From Affinundibacterium seohonense (lineage in GTDB: Bacteria > Pseudomonadota > Gammaproteobacteria > Burkholderiales > Burkholderiaceae_D): a stretch of 64,000 nucleotides of DNA. The notes below the pieces were generated by a model. The model was not told the DNA's origin, searched no databases, and saw nothing but the letters and a program-made list of their open reading frames with translations. This document shows positions 1-9,123 of the stretch, piece by piece. The stretch lies in assembly GCF_014284305.1 (NCBI RefSeq), contig NZ_JACOFW010000001.1, positions 419,511-483,510 on the forward strand, written 5' to 3'. Numbering within the stretch: position 1 is the first letter of the stretch; every line of letters begins with the position of its first letter. Both the position numbers and the translations under genes were made by a program.

Positions 1-410
1 ACGGATTACAAACTGTTTTGCCAAACATGATTAAGCGCGGCAGCGGCGGGTTAGCAATACTTGCCAGTGTCGCCGGCTATTTGGGTTTGCCAAATGCCAG
101 CGTGTATGGACCAAGCAAGGCAGCTTTGATCAACCTGACCGAGTTGCTATACAGTGATTTACACGAGAAAAATATCAATGTGTACTTGGTCAATCCCGGT
201 TTTGTCAGTACCGAACTCACCAGCAAAAATGATTTCGCCATGCCGGCGTTACAAACGCCAGAGCAAGCTTCACAAGCGATACTCGCCGGAATCGCCGACG
301 GTGATTTTGAAATCCATTTCCCCAAGCGATTTACCATGGGATTAAAGTTAATGCAGATGTTGCCCTACCGCTGGCGATTTGCGCTGATACGGCGCTTTGT
401 GATCGCCTAA
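1..410 (+). CDS. Short-chain dehydrogenase/reductase, 5'-truncated by window edge
   Basis: This is the C-terminal part of a classical SDR oxidoreductase; the reading frame is open to the left window edge, so the start lies outside. The visible part contains the beta-strand and Ser region (ILASVAGYLGLP), the catalytic Tyr and Lys in the form YGPSK, and the NPGFVSTEL segment that follows the active site in NAD(P)-dependent SDRs. The N-terminal TGxxxGxG cofactor loop would lie upstream. The substrate cannot be told. It is 35 bp from the next gene and co-directional, so the two are probably co-transcribed. In many proteobacteria an SDR and an NTF2-like gene sit together in clusters linked to membrane-lipid or photo-oxidative stress functions. 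That is a family-level association and is not shown here. Confidence 0.85.
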   Translation, partial: GLQTVLPNMIKRGSGGLAILASVAGYLGLPNASVYGPSKAALINLTELLYSDLHEKNINVYLVNPGFVSTELTSKNDFAMPALQTPEQASQAILAGIADGDFEIHFPKRFTMGLKLMQMLPYRWRFALIRRFVIA

Positions 411-445
411 GCTAATCGCTCAAAATAACCATCACGAGTTAAAAA

Positions 446-871
446 ATGACGACACCGCAAGTACAAAACATCATGGGCTGGTACGCCAATCTCAGCCCAA
501 CTAGCCTAAAAAACATCGCCACTTTTTATAGCGAAGATGCACGTTTCAAAGATCCATTCAACGAGGTTCAGGGTATCCCTGCGATCCAAGCAATTTTCGA
601 ACACATGTTCAGCACGACGCAGTATCCTAAATTCATATTTGATGAGGTCATCGAGCAAGGATCAAAAGCTTTTCTCACATGGGAATTCCACTTCGGTTTA
701 CGCGGTAAAAGCTATATCGTCAAAGGTGGATCTATGCTCACGTTTAATGAGAATGGATTAATCACCGACCACCGTGATTATTGGGATGCTGCGGAAGAGT
801 TGTGGGAAAAATTGCCGATTATCGGGGGATTGGTTGGATGGTTGCGGCGGCGGTTTAGGGTACAGACCTAA
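446..871 (+). CDS. NTF2-like / SnoaL-type small protein
   Basis: A 141-residue protein with the pattern of the NTF2/SnoaL alpha+beta cone fold. It has an N-terminal helix region (GWYANLSPTSLKNIATFYSEDARFKDPFNE), then strands rich in aromatic residues, and a late segment in which HRDYWDAAEELWE marks the end of the pocket. Members of this fold include ketosteroid isomerases, hydrolases and binding proteins without catalysis, so a reaction cannot be assigned. There is no signal peptide or membrane segment. The ATG at 446 is the only sensible start, and the gene follows the SDR after 35 bp. A strong bidirectional hairpin closes this transcript just downstream. Confidence 0.75.
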   Translation: MTTPQVQNIMGWYANLSPTSLKNIATFYSEDARFKDPFNEVQGIPAIQAIFEHMFSTTQYPKFIFDEVIEQGSKAFLTWEFHFGLRGKSYIVKGGSMLTFNENGLITDHRDYWDAAEELWEKLPIIGGLVGWLRRRFRVQT

Positions 872-892
872 GACGCATAATTTTTCAAAAGA

Positions 893-923
893 AAACGCCC
901 TGAATGACTTGTTCAGGGCGTTT
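893..923. terminator. Bidirectional Rho-independent terminator
   Basis: A 12-bp perfect stem (893-904 with 912-923, 7-nt loop) has A-rich sequence on the left and T-rich sequence on the right. It sits between two converging genes and can stop both transcripts. Confidence 0.85.
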
Positions 924-950
924 CGCTTTATCAATAATTCGTACAACTTT

Positions 951-2837
951 TTACTTCCAATCCCCACGCAATTCCTTCACCTGTTGCTGCAAACCTTCAG
1001 GTGAAATCTTGTCCGGATCTTGCGGTTCACCGACGATTAATTCCAAGCGCGAAAATGGGCCACGGCGGAATGAGCGATGAAATGGATTACCTTTATCGCG
1101 CGACAGCAGACTTCCCCACAAACCACGCAAGGCCATAGGAATCACTGGAACGGGAGTCCGTTCGACGATCTTCATCACACCGCCTTTAAACTCATTAATT
1201 TCACCATCGCGAGTCAGTTTTCCTTCTGGAAAAATGCAAACCAAATCTCCTTCATGCAAAGCTTGGGCGACGTCAATAAAGGATTTTTCCATGAGCCATG
1301 GATTCTCTTTTGCTGGGGCAATCGGGATCGCTTTTGCGGTGCGGAACACCCAAGATAGAAATGGAATCTTAAAGATATTGTGATCCATCACGAAGCGAAT
1401 TGGGCGTGGGCTGTATGCCATGATGACGATCGCATCCATGTAACTGACGTGATTACAAACCAACACCGCAGCGCCTTCAGCTGGAATTTTATCGACGTTG
1501 ACGCCTTTCACTCTATGCACGGTATGAATCAGAATCCATGCGACAAAGCGCATCAAAAATTCTGGCACCACACTAAAAATATAGATCGCCACCAAGGCAT
1601 TTAAAATCGCGGTTGCCATGAAAATTTGTGGAATCGTGAATCCTTGCTTCAACATCAGCATTGCAGCCAATGCTGCCACGACCATGAATAAGGCATTCAT
1701 GATGTTCATACCGGCAATCGTACGCGACAAATGTTGCGGATCGCAACGCGTTTGAATCAATGCAAACAAAGGCACGATATACAAACCACCAAAAATACCA
1801 ATCATAAAAATATCGAACAAGATTTTATAGCTACCGACTTGATCGAGAAAACTCATCGCTGTCACTGCTGCCGTATTCGTGTACATCAAACTCGACAAAT
1901 ACAAATCAAATCCAAAGATCGATAAGCCGATTGCACCGAATGGAACCAAACCAATTTCAACCTTGTGTCCGGACAATCGTTCACACAACAAAGAGCCTGC
2001 GCCAATACCAAAAGAAAAAATCGTCAACAATAAAACGAAAACACTGTGATCACCGTGGAGATAATCTTTAGCGTAAAGAGGGAATTGCGCGAGCAAGATC
2101 GCACCATAAAACCAAAACCAAGAATTCGCTAATAGGGAGAGAAAAACCGGACGATTTTTTCTACTAAAACTAATGTTACGTACTGTTTCAGTGGCTGGAT
2201 TCCAATTGATATTCAAATCGGGCACGGGTGCTGGTGAGGCAGGAATGCGTAAGCTAAACAACCAACCCAAAACCGCAATCAAAATACATCCGCCAGCGAC
2301 CAGTTCAACGCCCCAAGGTTTATGCACGACCAACATGGCGCCTAAAATTTCACCTAAAAGAATACCAACGAAGGTGCCCATTTCAATTACACCATTACCA
2401 CCGACTAACTCATCCGAACGCAAATGTTGTGGCAAATAAGCGTACTTGACGGGACCAAACAAGGTCGAATGAATACCCATGCCGGCGACAGCAGCAACCA
2501 AAATCCATATGTTTTTAGTCATCCAGCCATAAGCCGCGATCGCCATAATGACTATCTCTAGCAATTTAACGTAGCGCGCAACTTTTCCCTTTTCAAACTT
2601 ATCAGCTAATTGACCCGAGGTCGCAGAAAATAAAACGAAGGGCAAAATAAACAAACCTGGAATGAGATTATTCAACAAGCCAACTTCCATCGTTGTCCAA
2701 GTCAAAGCATCGTAGGTCAAGACTGTGAGCAAGGCTGTTTTGAAGACGTTATCGTTAAATGCCCCAAAAAACTGCGTCCAAAAAAACGGCGCAAAGCGAC
2801 GCTCTTTCAATAGGGTGAATTGGCTATGTTGGCTCAT
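951..2837 (-). CDS. MFS transporter fused to 1-acylglycerol-phosphate acyltransferase (LplT-PlsC type)
   Basis: A 628-residue two-domain membrane protein. Residues about 1-415 form a major facilitator transporter with many hydrophobic helices and the opening FFWTQFFGAFNDNVFK, typical of the lysophospholipid flippase LplT group. Residues about 440-628 form a PlsC acyltransferase with the catalytic NHVSYMD motif near residue 462 and FPEGKLTRDG near residue 536. It likely brings lysophospholipid to the cytoplasmic face and re-acylates it. E. coli splits this task between LplT and Aas, and the acyl-ACP synthetase half of Aas is absent here. I chose the ATG at 2837; the open frame extends six codons to a TTG, but the conserved sequence begins after MSQHSQF. 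The exact acyl donor and substrate are inferred. Confidence 0.85.
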   Translation of the reverse strand: MSQHSQFTLLKERRFAPFFWTQFFGAFNDNVFKTALLTVLTYDALTWTTMEVGLLNNLIPGLFILPFVLFSATSGQLADKFEKGKVARYVKLLEIVIMAIAAYGWMTKNIWILVAAVAGMGIHSTLFGPVKYAYLPQHLRSDELVGGNGVIEMGTFVGILLGEILGAMLVVHKPWGVELVAGGCILIAVLGWLFSLRIPASPAPVPDLNINWNPATETVRNISFSRKNRPVFLSLLANSWFWFYGAILLAQFPLYAKDYLHGDHSVFVLLLTIFSFGIGAGSLLCERLSGHKVEIGLVPFGAIGLSIFGFDLYLSSLMYTNTAAVTAMSFLDQVGSYKILFDIFMIGIFGGLYIVPLFALIQTRCDPQHLSRTIAGMNIMNALFMVVAALAAMLMLKQGFTIPQIFMATAILNALVAIYIFSVVPEFLMRFVAWILIHTVHRVKGVNVDKIPAEGAAVLVCNHVSYMDAIVIMAYSPRPIRFVMDHNIFKIPFLSWVFRTAKAIPIAPAKENPWLMEKSFIDVAQALHEGDLVCIFPEGKLTRDGEINEFKGGVMKIVERTPVPVIPMALRGLWGSLLSRDKGNPFHRSFRRGPFSRLELIVGEPQDPDKISPEGLQQQVKELRGDWK

Positions 2838-2872
2838 GTCAGAATAGACTCGCAAAAGCGACCATTAACAAA

Positions 2873-2911
2873 AAAGCCAATTCTAAAGTAATTAGCTTTG
2901 GAATTGGCTTA
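2873..2911 (-). terminator. Terminator after GNAT gene
   Basis: Inverted repeat AAGCCAATTC/GAATTGGCTT (2874-2883 with 2901-2910) is followed on the minus strand by a T-run. It lies between the GNAT stop and the MFS-PlsC start and so separates the two minus-strand transcripts. Confidence 0.75.
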
Positions 2912-2930
2912 TTTTTTAATGCACGAAAAT

Positions 2931-3359
2931 TTACAGTGATTTGTTCATATGCACGTGTTGAATACCGGCTTCCATAAATAATTCGCCTTCGCGATTAAAT
3001 CCTTCGCGCTGATAAAATGGTTCAGCCGAAATTTGCGCATTCAATTGCACGGCATGCATACCGCGCATTTTTGCTTGCGCCATTAACTGACGTAAGATCT
3101 CTGCGCCGACTCCACAACTGCGTGCAGTACTCAAGACAGCCATGCGACCAATGTGACCATCTGGCAAAAGACGCCCTGTGCCTATCGGCTTGCCTTGCGA
3201 ATCGTAAGCAACCGCGTGCAGGCATTGTGCATCCATCACATCCCATTCGAGCTCGGCTGGGATTTTTTGTTCATCGACGAATACGGCCGTGCGCACGGCT
3301 TGCGCATCAGCCTGTAATTCTGACCATTCGCCGAGTTTTATTTGAATATTCGTATCCAT
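2931..3359 (-). CDS. GNAT family N-acetyltransferase
   Basis: A 142-residue single-domain GNAT acetyltransferase. The acetyl-CoA pyrophosphate loop is seen as R80-S-C-G-V-G85, preceded by the beta-4 strand IGRMAVL. The later segment LNAQISAEPFYQREGF is the usual motif B with the FY...GF signature. The layout, including an N-terminal VRTAVFVDEQKIP segment, resembles the ElaA/YjdJ-like group of small GNATs, whose substrates are mostly unknown. A GAG-type ribosome site precedes the ATG at 3359. The stop of the upstream oxidoreductase is only 24 bp away, so both are probably on one transcript. Confidence 0.85.
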   Translation of the reverse strand: MDTNIQIKLGEWSELQADAQAVRTAVFVDEQKIPAELEWDVMDAQCLHAVAYDSQGKPIGTGRLLPDGHIGRMAVLSTARSCGVGAEILRQLMAQAKMRGMHAVQLNAQISAEPFYQREGFNREGELFMEAGIQHVHMNKSL

Positions 3360-3383
3360 ATTGATCTCTTTGTCTTTTGCCAG

Positions 3384-4388
3384 TTATTCTGGAATCAAAC
3401 GCACTAATTGTTTGCCAAGATTTTTGCCTTTCAGCAGACCGATAAACGCTTCTGGCGCAGTGGCTAAGTTAGGCGCAATACTTTCTCTAAATTTTAACTT
3501 ACCTTGTGCGACCAACAAGCCTAATTCTTTCAAGCCTTGCGGCCACAAATCAAGATGTTCGGAAATAATAAACCCGCGCAAAGTCACGCGCATACTGAGT
3601 AAAATCCGCGCGTTCTGTATCGCCATGTCACCACCGTCATAGCCTGCAATCATGCCACAAAGGGCAATCCGGGCAAACGGATTCACACGGGCTAAGCAAG
3701 CATCAAAACTAGCTCCACCAACATTTTCGAAAATCGCATCAATACCATCCGGCGTTGCCGATGCGAGTTGTTGCTCCAAATCTCCAGCTTTGTAATCAAC
3801 GCAAGCGTCAAAACCCAACTCATCGACCACATACCTACATTTTTCCGCACCGCGAGCGATACCAACGGCACGGCAACCACGCAATTTCGCAAGTTGTCCG
3901 ACCACACTACCAACGGCACCACTTGCCGCTGAAACTACAATTGTCTCGCCCTCTTTTGCTTGCATGATTTGAGTCAATCCATACCAAGCGGTCATGCCCG
4001 GCATACCCACCGCACCGAGATAGGCAGATAAGGGAATATGCGTGGTATCAAGTTTGTGCAATAGTGCTCCGTCAGAGACTCCCATTTCTGCCCAGCCCAT
4101 CATGCCGATAACCTTGTCACCAATCTGAAATTGTGGATTTTTGCTAGCGACAATTTCGCCTACCGTGCCACCAATCATGGTTTCGTTTAGGGCTTGTGGT
4201 GCAGCATAATTTTTCACGTCGTCCATGCGAACACGCATGTAGGGATCGAGCGAGAGGAAATGGTTACGGATCAGGACTTGGCCGTCATTGATCGTTGGAA
4301 CAGGAACAGACTCCAAACGAAAATTATTTGGCGTTACTTCACCAATTGGACGTGAGGCCAAAACGATGCGTTGAAAATGGTCAGTCAT
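3384..4388 (-). CDS. NADP-dependent zinc-free medium-chain oxidoreductase (CurA/leukotriene B4 dehydrogenase-like)
   Basis: A 334-residue medium-chain dehydrogenase/reductase without the structural or catalytic zinc cysteines. The N-terminus (IVLASRPIGEVTPNNFRLE, then FLSLDPYMRVRM) is the hallmark of the CurA/prostaglandin reductase branch. The NADP-binding Rossmann segment appears as VSAASGAVGSVVGQLAKLRGC near residue 155, followed by VGIARGAEKC. Members reduce the double bond of alpha,beta-unsaturated ketones or aldehydes. The exact substrate is unknown; a role in detoxifying reactive enones is a family inference. It is followed after 24 bp by the GNAT gene on the same strand. A 218-bp gap separates it from the upstream thioesterase gene. 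Confidence 0.88.
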   Translation of the reverse strand: MTDHFQRIVLASRPIGEVTPNNFRLESVPVPTINDGQVLIRNHFLSLDPYMRVRMDDVKNYAAPQALNETMIGGTVGEIVASKNPQFQIGDKVIGMMGWAEMGVSDGALLHKLDTTHIPLSAYLGAVGMPGMTAWYGLTQIMQAKEGETIVVSAASGAVGSVVGQLAKLRGCRAVGIARGAEKCRYVVDELGFDACVDYKAGDLEQQLASATPDGIDAIFENVGGASFDACLARVNPFARIALCGMIAGYDGGDMAIQNARILLSMRVTLRGFIISEHLDLWPQGLKELGLLVAQGKLKFRESIAPNLATAPEAFIGLLKGKNLGKQLVRLIPE

Positions 4389-4561
4389 ATTTAGTTTTTC
4401 CTGTTTTTACATTCACTTCCAGGGCATGCGGAAGAAGGGTTGAAGAGTCAAAGCAAGCTCTGACGGTAATTCAGATAGAACAAAATGATCGCTTCAACTT
4501 TTGTAGAGTAGTTGCAAGCTGCGCTGATTGTAAGATGTTTACGGATACACTACGTTCTGGC

Positions 4562-4581
4562 GGCGCGGGTCGCACCCGCCC
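4562..4581. repeat. Short GC-rich palindrome in an AT-rich gap
   Basis: In the 218-bp gap between the oxidoreductase and the thioesterase, GCGGGT (4565-4570) and ACCCGC (4574-4579) form a 6-bp stem with a 3-nt loop in a local GC-rich patch. It resembles small extragenic palindromes or a weak terminator of the thioesterase transcript. I saw no gene in this gap. Confidence 0.4.
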
Positions 4582-4606
4582 TAAGAAACAACAAAAAAAT
4601 TCAAAC

Positions 4607-5074
4607 TTAATCACTACCACCCATCTTCACCAAACCAGCTTTCGATTTCAGACTACGCAAATATTTGTACGTCCCCATCGCCTTTGCCACTAATTTGTCG
4701 CCACTCCAGATTTCACCATCGCAAAAACACATGGTGGTCGATTGATGAAAAGCGACACTGCGTGCTTCGAGACGCCCGCCCACAATGCCGCCAGGCTGCA
4801 GAAACGTAGTTTTCATCTCAACGGTAACCACACCTTTCTGATCATCATGTAAAGAGCGTCCCGCCATTGCCATCACGACGTCAAGCAGAGTCATTAAGAC
4901 CCCGCCATGCGTGATTTGCCAGCTGTTCATGTGGTGGTGATGCAGATCCAAAGACAAATTCGCTTTGCCCTCTTTCATCTCACCTGAAACGATGCCGAGA
5001 TAATCGAGGAAGGGGTTTTCAATTTGAGAAATCACACTAGAATTTTTGGTCGAATCAGACATCTTTTTAATCAT
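4607..5074 (-). CDS. PaaI-family hotdog thioesterase
   Basis: A protein of about 155 residues with the hotdog thioesterase fold. The core NSWQITHGGVLMTLLDVVMAMAG contains the HGG motif and the following Asp on the long helix, the catalytic features of the PaaI/YdiI group. The strand pattern VEMKTTFLQPGGIVGGRLEARS follows as expected. It probably hydrolyses acyl-CoA thioesters in the cytoplasm. The thiolase gene lies 30 bp upstream on the same strand, so a link to fatty-acid or phenylacetate-type CoA metabolism is likely but not proved. The start is uncertain between ATG codons at 5074 and 5062; neither has a good Shine-Dalgarno sequence. Confidence 0.85.
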   Translation of the reverse strand: MIKKMSDSTKNSSVISQIENPFLDYLGIVSGEMKEGKANLSLDLHHHHMNSWQITHGGVLMTLLDVVMAMAGRSLHDDQKGVVTVEMKTTFLQPGGIVGGRLEARSVAFHQSTTMCFCDGEIWSGDKLVAKAMGTYKYLRSLKSKAGLVKMGGSD

Positions 5075-5104
5075 CAAAATAAATTAGCTAACGCAAAAAC
5101 GCGT

Positions 5105-6283
5105 TTATAAAACTTCAAACAGTCCAGCGGCACCCTGCCCGCCGCCGATGCACATGGTGACAACCACATATTTCACGCCACGACGTTTGCCCTCTAACAA
5201 CGCATGTCCCGTTAAGCGGGCACCAGAAACGCCATAAGGATGACCAACTGCGATCGCGCCACCATTCACGTTTAAACGATCCATCGGAATACCCAGTTTG
5301 TCCGCGCAATACAATACTTGCACAGCAAACGCTTCATTAAGCTCCCATAGACCGATATCGTCCACCGTTAAACCAGCACGTTTGAGTAACCTAGGAATCG
5401 CGAGTACAGGGCCTATACCCATCTCGTCAGGTTCACAGCCCGCGACGGCAAAGCCACGAAATACGCCTAATGGCTGCAAGCCTTTGCGCTCGGCCACTTG
5501 GGCATTCATGACGATGGTCATTGCCGCGCCATCTGAAAATTGACTGGCATTACCAGCGGTGATCACGCCATCGGGCAAGGCTGTTTTGATTTTAGAAACG
5601 GCCTCCAAAGTTGTCCCAGCCCGTATGCCTTCATCCGCTGAAATCGTCACCTCGCGCAAATACTGTTCGCCCGTTTCCTTATCGGTCACCCGCATCGTCG
5701 TCATTACAGGAATAATTTCGGCATCAAATAAACCCGCTGCCAGGGCTGCGCTAGCGCGTTGTTGACTGCGCACGCCATATTCGTCCTGCCGTTCGCGTGA
5801 AATCTGATAACGCTTGGCGACAATCTCCGCAGTCTCTAGCATAGGCATATACACTTGTGGTTTATGCTGTTGTAACCAAGGATCACTGAGCATGTGTTTA
5901 TTCATCTCATTTTGCACACAAGAGATAGACTCAACGCCACCTGCTGCGACGATATCGACTTCACCCGAGATCACGCGTTGCGCTGCCAAAGCAATGGATT
6001 GCAATCCCGACGAACAATAGCGATTAATCGTAATTCCAGGAACAGTCACCGGACAGCCAGCACGTAGGGCAATTTGACGTGCAATATTGCGACCATTTGC
6101 GCCCTCTGGAAAGGCGCAGCCAACCATCACATCTTCAATTTCGGGAGGGTCTAGCCGAGCTCTGCTCATTACCGCTGCTAGTGTTGGTCCGGCCATACTC
6201 GCGCCGTGCGTCATATTGAACGCACCTTTCCATGACTTTGCTAATCCGGTTCGCGCTGTCGCGACGATCACTGCGTCTGTCAT
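5105..6283 (-). CDS. Acetyl-CoA C-acyltransferase (thiolase)
   Basis: A 392-residue thiolase of the usual length. The acyl-accepting cysteine is C90 in [10 protein letters not shown], the catalytic His is H348 in [12 protein letters not shown], and the second Cys is C378 in [10 protein letters not shown], so all catalytic residues are present. The GAN-GRN signature near residue 61 and the substrate profile fit degradative FadA/PcaF-like acyltransferases better than biosynthetic acetoacetyl-CoA thiolases. That call is by resemblance only. It cleaves 3-ketoacyl-CoA to acetyl-CoA and a shortened acyl-CoA. A GGAGA ribosome site lies just before the ATG. The thioesterase gene follows on the same strand. 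No acyl-CoA dehydrogenase or hydratase gene is nearby, so the full beta-oxidation set lies elsewhere. Confidence 0.9.
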   Translation of the reverse strand: MTDAVIVATARTGLAKSWKGAFNMTHGASMAGPTLAAVMSRARLDPPEIEDVMVGCAFPEGANGRNIARQIALRAGCPVTVPGITINRYCSSGLQSIALAAQRVISGEVDIVAAGGVESISCVQNEMNKHMLSDPWLQQHKPQVYMPMLETAEIVAKRYQISRERQDEYGVRSQQRASAALAAGLFDAEIIPVMTTMRVTDKETGEQYLREVTISADEGIRAGTTLEAVSKIKTALPDGVITAGNASQFSDGAAMTIVMNAQVAERKGLQPLGVFRGFAVAGCEPDEMGIGPVLAIPRLLKRAGLTVDDIGLWELNEAFAVQVLYCADKLGIPMDRLNVNGGAIAVGHPYGVSGARLTGHALLEGKRRGVKYVVVTMCIGGGQGAAGLFEVL

Positions 6284-6306
6284 CTTGTCTCCGATTTTTT
6301 AATTGA

Positions 6307-7224
6307 TTAGTATTCTGCTGTGAGCCTTACTTGCGCGTCTGTGACCATGAGGCGTGCTGTTGAACCTTGCATCAAGCTGGCTTTATCATCGCAATGACCG
6401 AATGGAAGTCCCGTAATAATCGGAGTCGCAATGGTCGAACGTAAAAATTTCAACATTGCTGCAAAATCATAACCATTGTCTTGCGGTGCCAAACGGTAAG
6501 CTGAGAAATTGCCCAACACGATTGCCTTTTGTTTCGCTAATACACCCGCCATGTGAAGTTGCAATAACATACGCTCGACACGGTAAGGATGCTCTGCGAT
6601 ATCTTCAACAAACAAGATACCGCCTTCAACGTGTGGGAAATACTCGGTTCCAAGCAGATGGCAAATCATCGCTAAATTTCCGCCCCACAAAGTGCCTTCG
6701 AGATTTAAATCGGCACTTTGATCAGTCTCAAATTCCAGATCCGTTTTACGTTCGCGCAAAGCCTGTAAAAATTGGTGCTGGGTAAATGGACGCAATTCAT
6801 CGCGGGTGAAATCGTTACACAGCATAGGACCACACAAACTCGCTGTATTCGTCTTCGCTAACATCGCCAATTGCAGGGCATTGAAGTCACTATAACCAAC
6901 CAGCCATTTGCCGCTGCTTGCAGTCTTCTGCAAATCGATATCTGGCAATATGCGTGACACGCCATAACTACCGCGTAAAGCCATCACGATATCAACTTCG
7001 GGATGGTCAATGGCGGTGTGCAGTTGGGTTAAACGCATTTGGTCAGTCGCACCAAATCGTTCGAAACGATCCGCATGTTGGTAGTAGTTGATCACATTAA
7101 AGCCAGCATTTCTGAGCGAATCTAAGCCTGCATCAATATTGGTATCATCTAAGGCTGCACCACTGGGCGCTACGATGGCGATGCAAGGATGCTCAGGAAG
7201 TGTTTTGGGAAAAGAAATGGGCAT
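6307..7224 (-). CDS. ldcA: LD-carboxypeptidase (peptidase S66)
   Basis: A 305-residue serine peptidase of family S66, which removes the terminal D-alanine from murein tetrapeptides during cytoplasmic peptidoglycan recycling. The triad is visible: Ser112 in GYSDFNAL, Glu207 in LFVEDIAEHPYRVERML and His277 in GLPFGH. The N-terminal APSG motif (residues 19-22) and the RGSYGVSRIL segment also match. There is no signal peptide, in keeping with a cytoplasmic enzyme. It lies 23 bp upstream of the thiolase stop-to-start junction region on the opposite side and shares the minus strand, but a shared transcript with the thiolase is uncertain. No strong ribosome site precedes the ATG. Confidence 0.92.
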   Translation of the reverse strand: MPISFPKTLPEHPCIAIVAPSGAALDDTNIDAGLDSLRNAGFNVINYYQHADRFERFGATDQMRLTQLHTAIDHPEVDIVMALRGSYGVSRILPDIDLQKTASSGKWLVGYSDFNALQLAMLAKTNTASLCGPMLCNDFTRDELRPFTQHQFLQALRERKTDLEFETDQSADLNLEGTLWGGNLAMICHLLGTEYFPHVEGGILFVEDIAEHPYRVERMLLQLHMAGVLAKQKAIVLGNFSAYRLAPQDNGYDFAAMLKFLRSTIATPIITGLPFGHCDDKASLMQGSTARLMVTDAQVRLTAEY

Positions 7225-7267
7225 CGCTAGTGTCTCATATTCTGTAATCAGCGATTGATATTGCGTA

Positions 7268-7798
<531 letters not shown>

Positions 7799-7802
7799 TT
7801 AC

Positions 7803-8246
7803 TTAACCGTCAATCTCCGCCCAACAATTTGGCGTTTCGTATAAGGTAATTTTAGTCAATGACAAATGACGACCGTAGCGATCGTGATAGACGTCTTTTA
7901 GCATATCGAATGCAATCTTTGCCAGATTTTCCACGGTAGGCACGCGATCAATCACAACAGTTTTGTGACCCGGCATACTTTCTAAAAATTGACGAACGAC
8001 TGTATCTTTCTCGTAGACGATAAACGCGTGATCCCAAAGATCCACCAGATGTTTATTGGCTAGTGCTTTGATATCACCAAAATCCATGATCATACCGTTG
8101 TCAGATTCGCCGTCTTTTTCAACGACATCACCAGTCAAGGTAATCAGCAAGGTATAGCGATGCCCATGCAAATTGCGGCATTGGCTATTGTGATCGGGAA
8201 TCCGATGTCCGGTGTCGAATTCTACTTTTCTGGTAATGGTTAACAT
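7803..8246 (-). CDS. queD: 6-carboxy-5,6,7,8-tetrahydropterin synthase QueD
   Basis: A 147-residue T-fold enzyme that makes 6-carboxytetrahydropterin from dihydroneopterin triphosphate, the second step towards 7-deazaguanine and queuosine. Zinc ligands His14, His27 and His29 (HGH) are in place, with the catalytic Cys23 in SQCRNLHGHRY. The segment MIMDFGDIKALANKHLVDLWDH is the conserved stretch near the subunit interface. The gene is followed after 7 bp by tadA and preceded by queE after 75 bp, so two queuosine steps are grouped on the minus strand. queC and queF are not in the window. Confidence 0.93.
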   Translation of the reverse strand: MLTITRKVEFDTGHRIPDHNSQCRNLHGHRYTLLITLTGDVVEKDGESDNGMIMDFGDIKALANKHLVDLWDHAFIVYEKDTVVRQFLESMPGHKTVVIDRVPTVENLAKIAFDMLKDVYHDRYGRHLSLTKITLYETPNCWAEIDG

Positions 8247-8321
8247 GTATTGCCTGTGTACATAAGGTCTGGTTTGATGTCAGTTGACATCCAAAACGAC
8301 GACCAATAAAAAAATAATTAT

Positions 8322-8957
8322 TTAAGGGATTTGCAGCAATTTATGCGTCTGCAAACTCAATTTCCATTTTGGGTTGGCTTTGCAATAATCGATTGCTTTA
8401 TGCAGATTATCCTGCAACAAAGGACCATCCATCGCTTGCAGATAATGGTGCTTAAAATCAAGCGCTTCATAAGCCTTCAAGTCTTGCCCCAATTGCGGAA
8501 TCACCACCTTCAACTCATCGCCCTTGCGAACCACAAGTTGCGAGCCCATTTTGGGGCTCACGCAAATCCAATCGACACCCGTAGGTACTTCTATCGTGCC
8601 ATTGGTTTCTATCGCAATCTCAAAACCTACATCGTGCATCGCATCGATTAAAGCCTCATCCAATTGCAATAAAGGCTCACCACCAGTGAACACGACAAAT
8701 TTAGTCGCCGCATGTGTGTCAGGCCACAAAGCATTAATACGCGCAGCAACAGCCTGCGGCGTCTTAAATTTACCACCGCCTTCGCCATCGGTTCCGACGA
8801 AATCGGTATCGCAAAACTGGCAAACAGCCGAGCTACGATCCTCTTCGCGGCCAGTCCACAAATTACAACCAGCAAAACGGCAAAACACAGCAGGCCGCCC
8901 AGCATGCGTGCCCTCGCCCTGTAAAGTATAAAAAATTTCTTTGATGCTGTAGCTCAC
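8322..8957 (-). CDS. queE: 7-carboxy-7-deazaguanine synthase QueE
   Basis: A 211-residue radical-SAM enzyme that contracts 6-carboxytetrahydropterin to 7-carboxy-7-deazaguanine. The iron-sulfur cysteines are C31, C46 and C49, giving CX14CX2C in place of the usual CX3CX2C. This expanded loop is known from Burkholderia-type QueE. The TLQGEG motif (residues 11-16), FTGGEPLL and the ETNGT segment complete the active site. The start is a GTG at 8957, since no in-frame ATG upstream fits and the family N-terminus YSIKEIFYTLQGEG follows directly. The product of QueD is its substrate, and queD lies just downstream. Confidence 0.93.
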   Translation of the reverse strand: MSYSIKEIFYTLQGEGTHAGRPAVFCRFAGCNLWTGREEDRSSAVCQFCDTDFVGTDGEGGGKFKTPQAVAARINALWPDTHAATKFVVFTGGEPLLQLDEALIDAMHDVGFEIAIETNGTIEVPTGVDWICVSPKMGSQLVVRKGDELKVVIPQLGQDLKAYEALDFKHHYLQAMDGPLLQDNLHKAIDYCKANPKWKLSLQTHKLLQIP

Positions 8958-9123
8958 GTAGTACTTTCAGTCGAATTTTTATGAACTCTATGGAGCTTCG
9001 ATGCGTTCAGAAATGCGTCAGTTGGGATGCAGCGCTAGGCGCCAAGCACAGCAATATGTCAATATTGCGCGCATTGGCAACAACGCGATGCGCCCAAATG
9101 ACGGATTTATGAATGCAACGAAA

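Noticed and set aside
8958..9123. preQ1 riboswitch or other RNA upstream of queE
   Set aside because: I could not find the preQ1 stem and A-rich tail pattern next to the queE start; only short stems such as GCAATAT/ATATTGC (9051-9068) occur.
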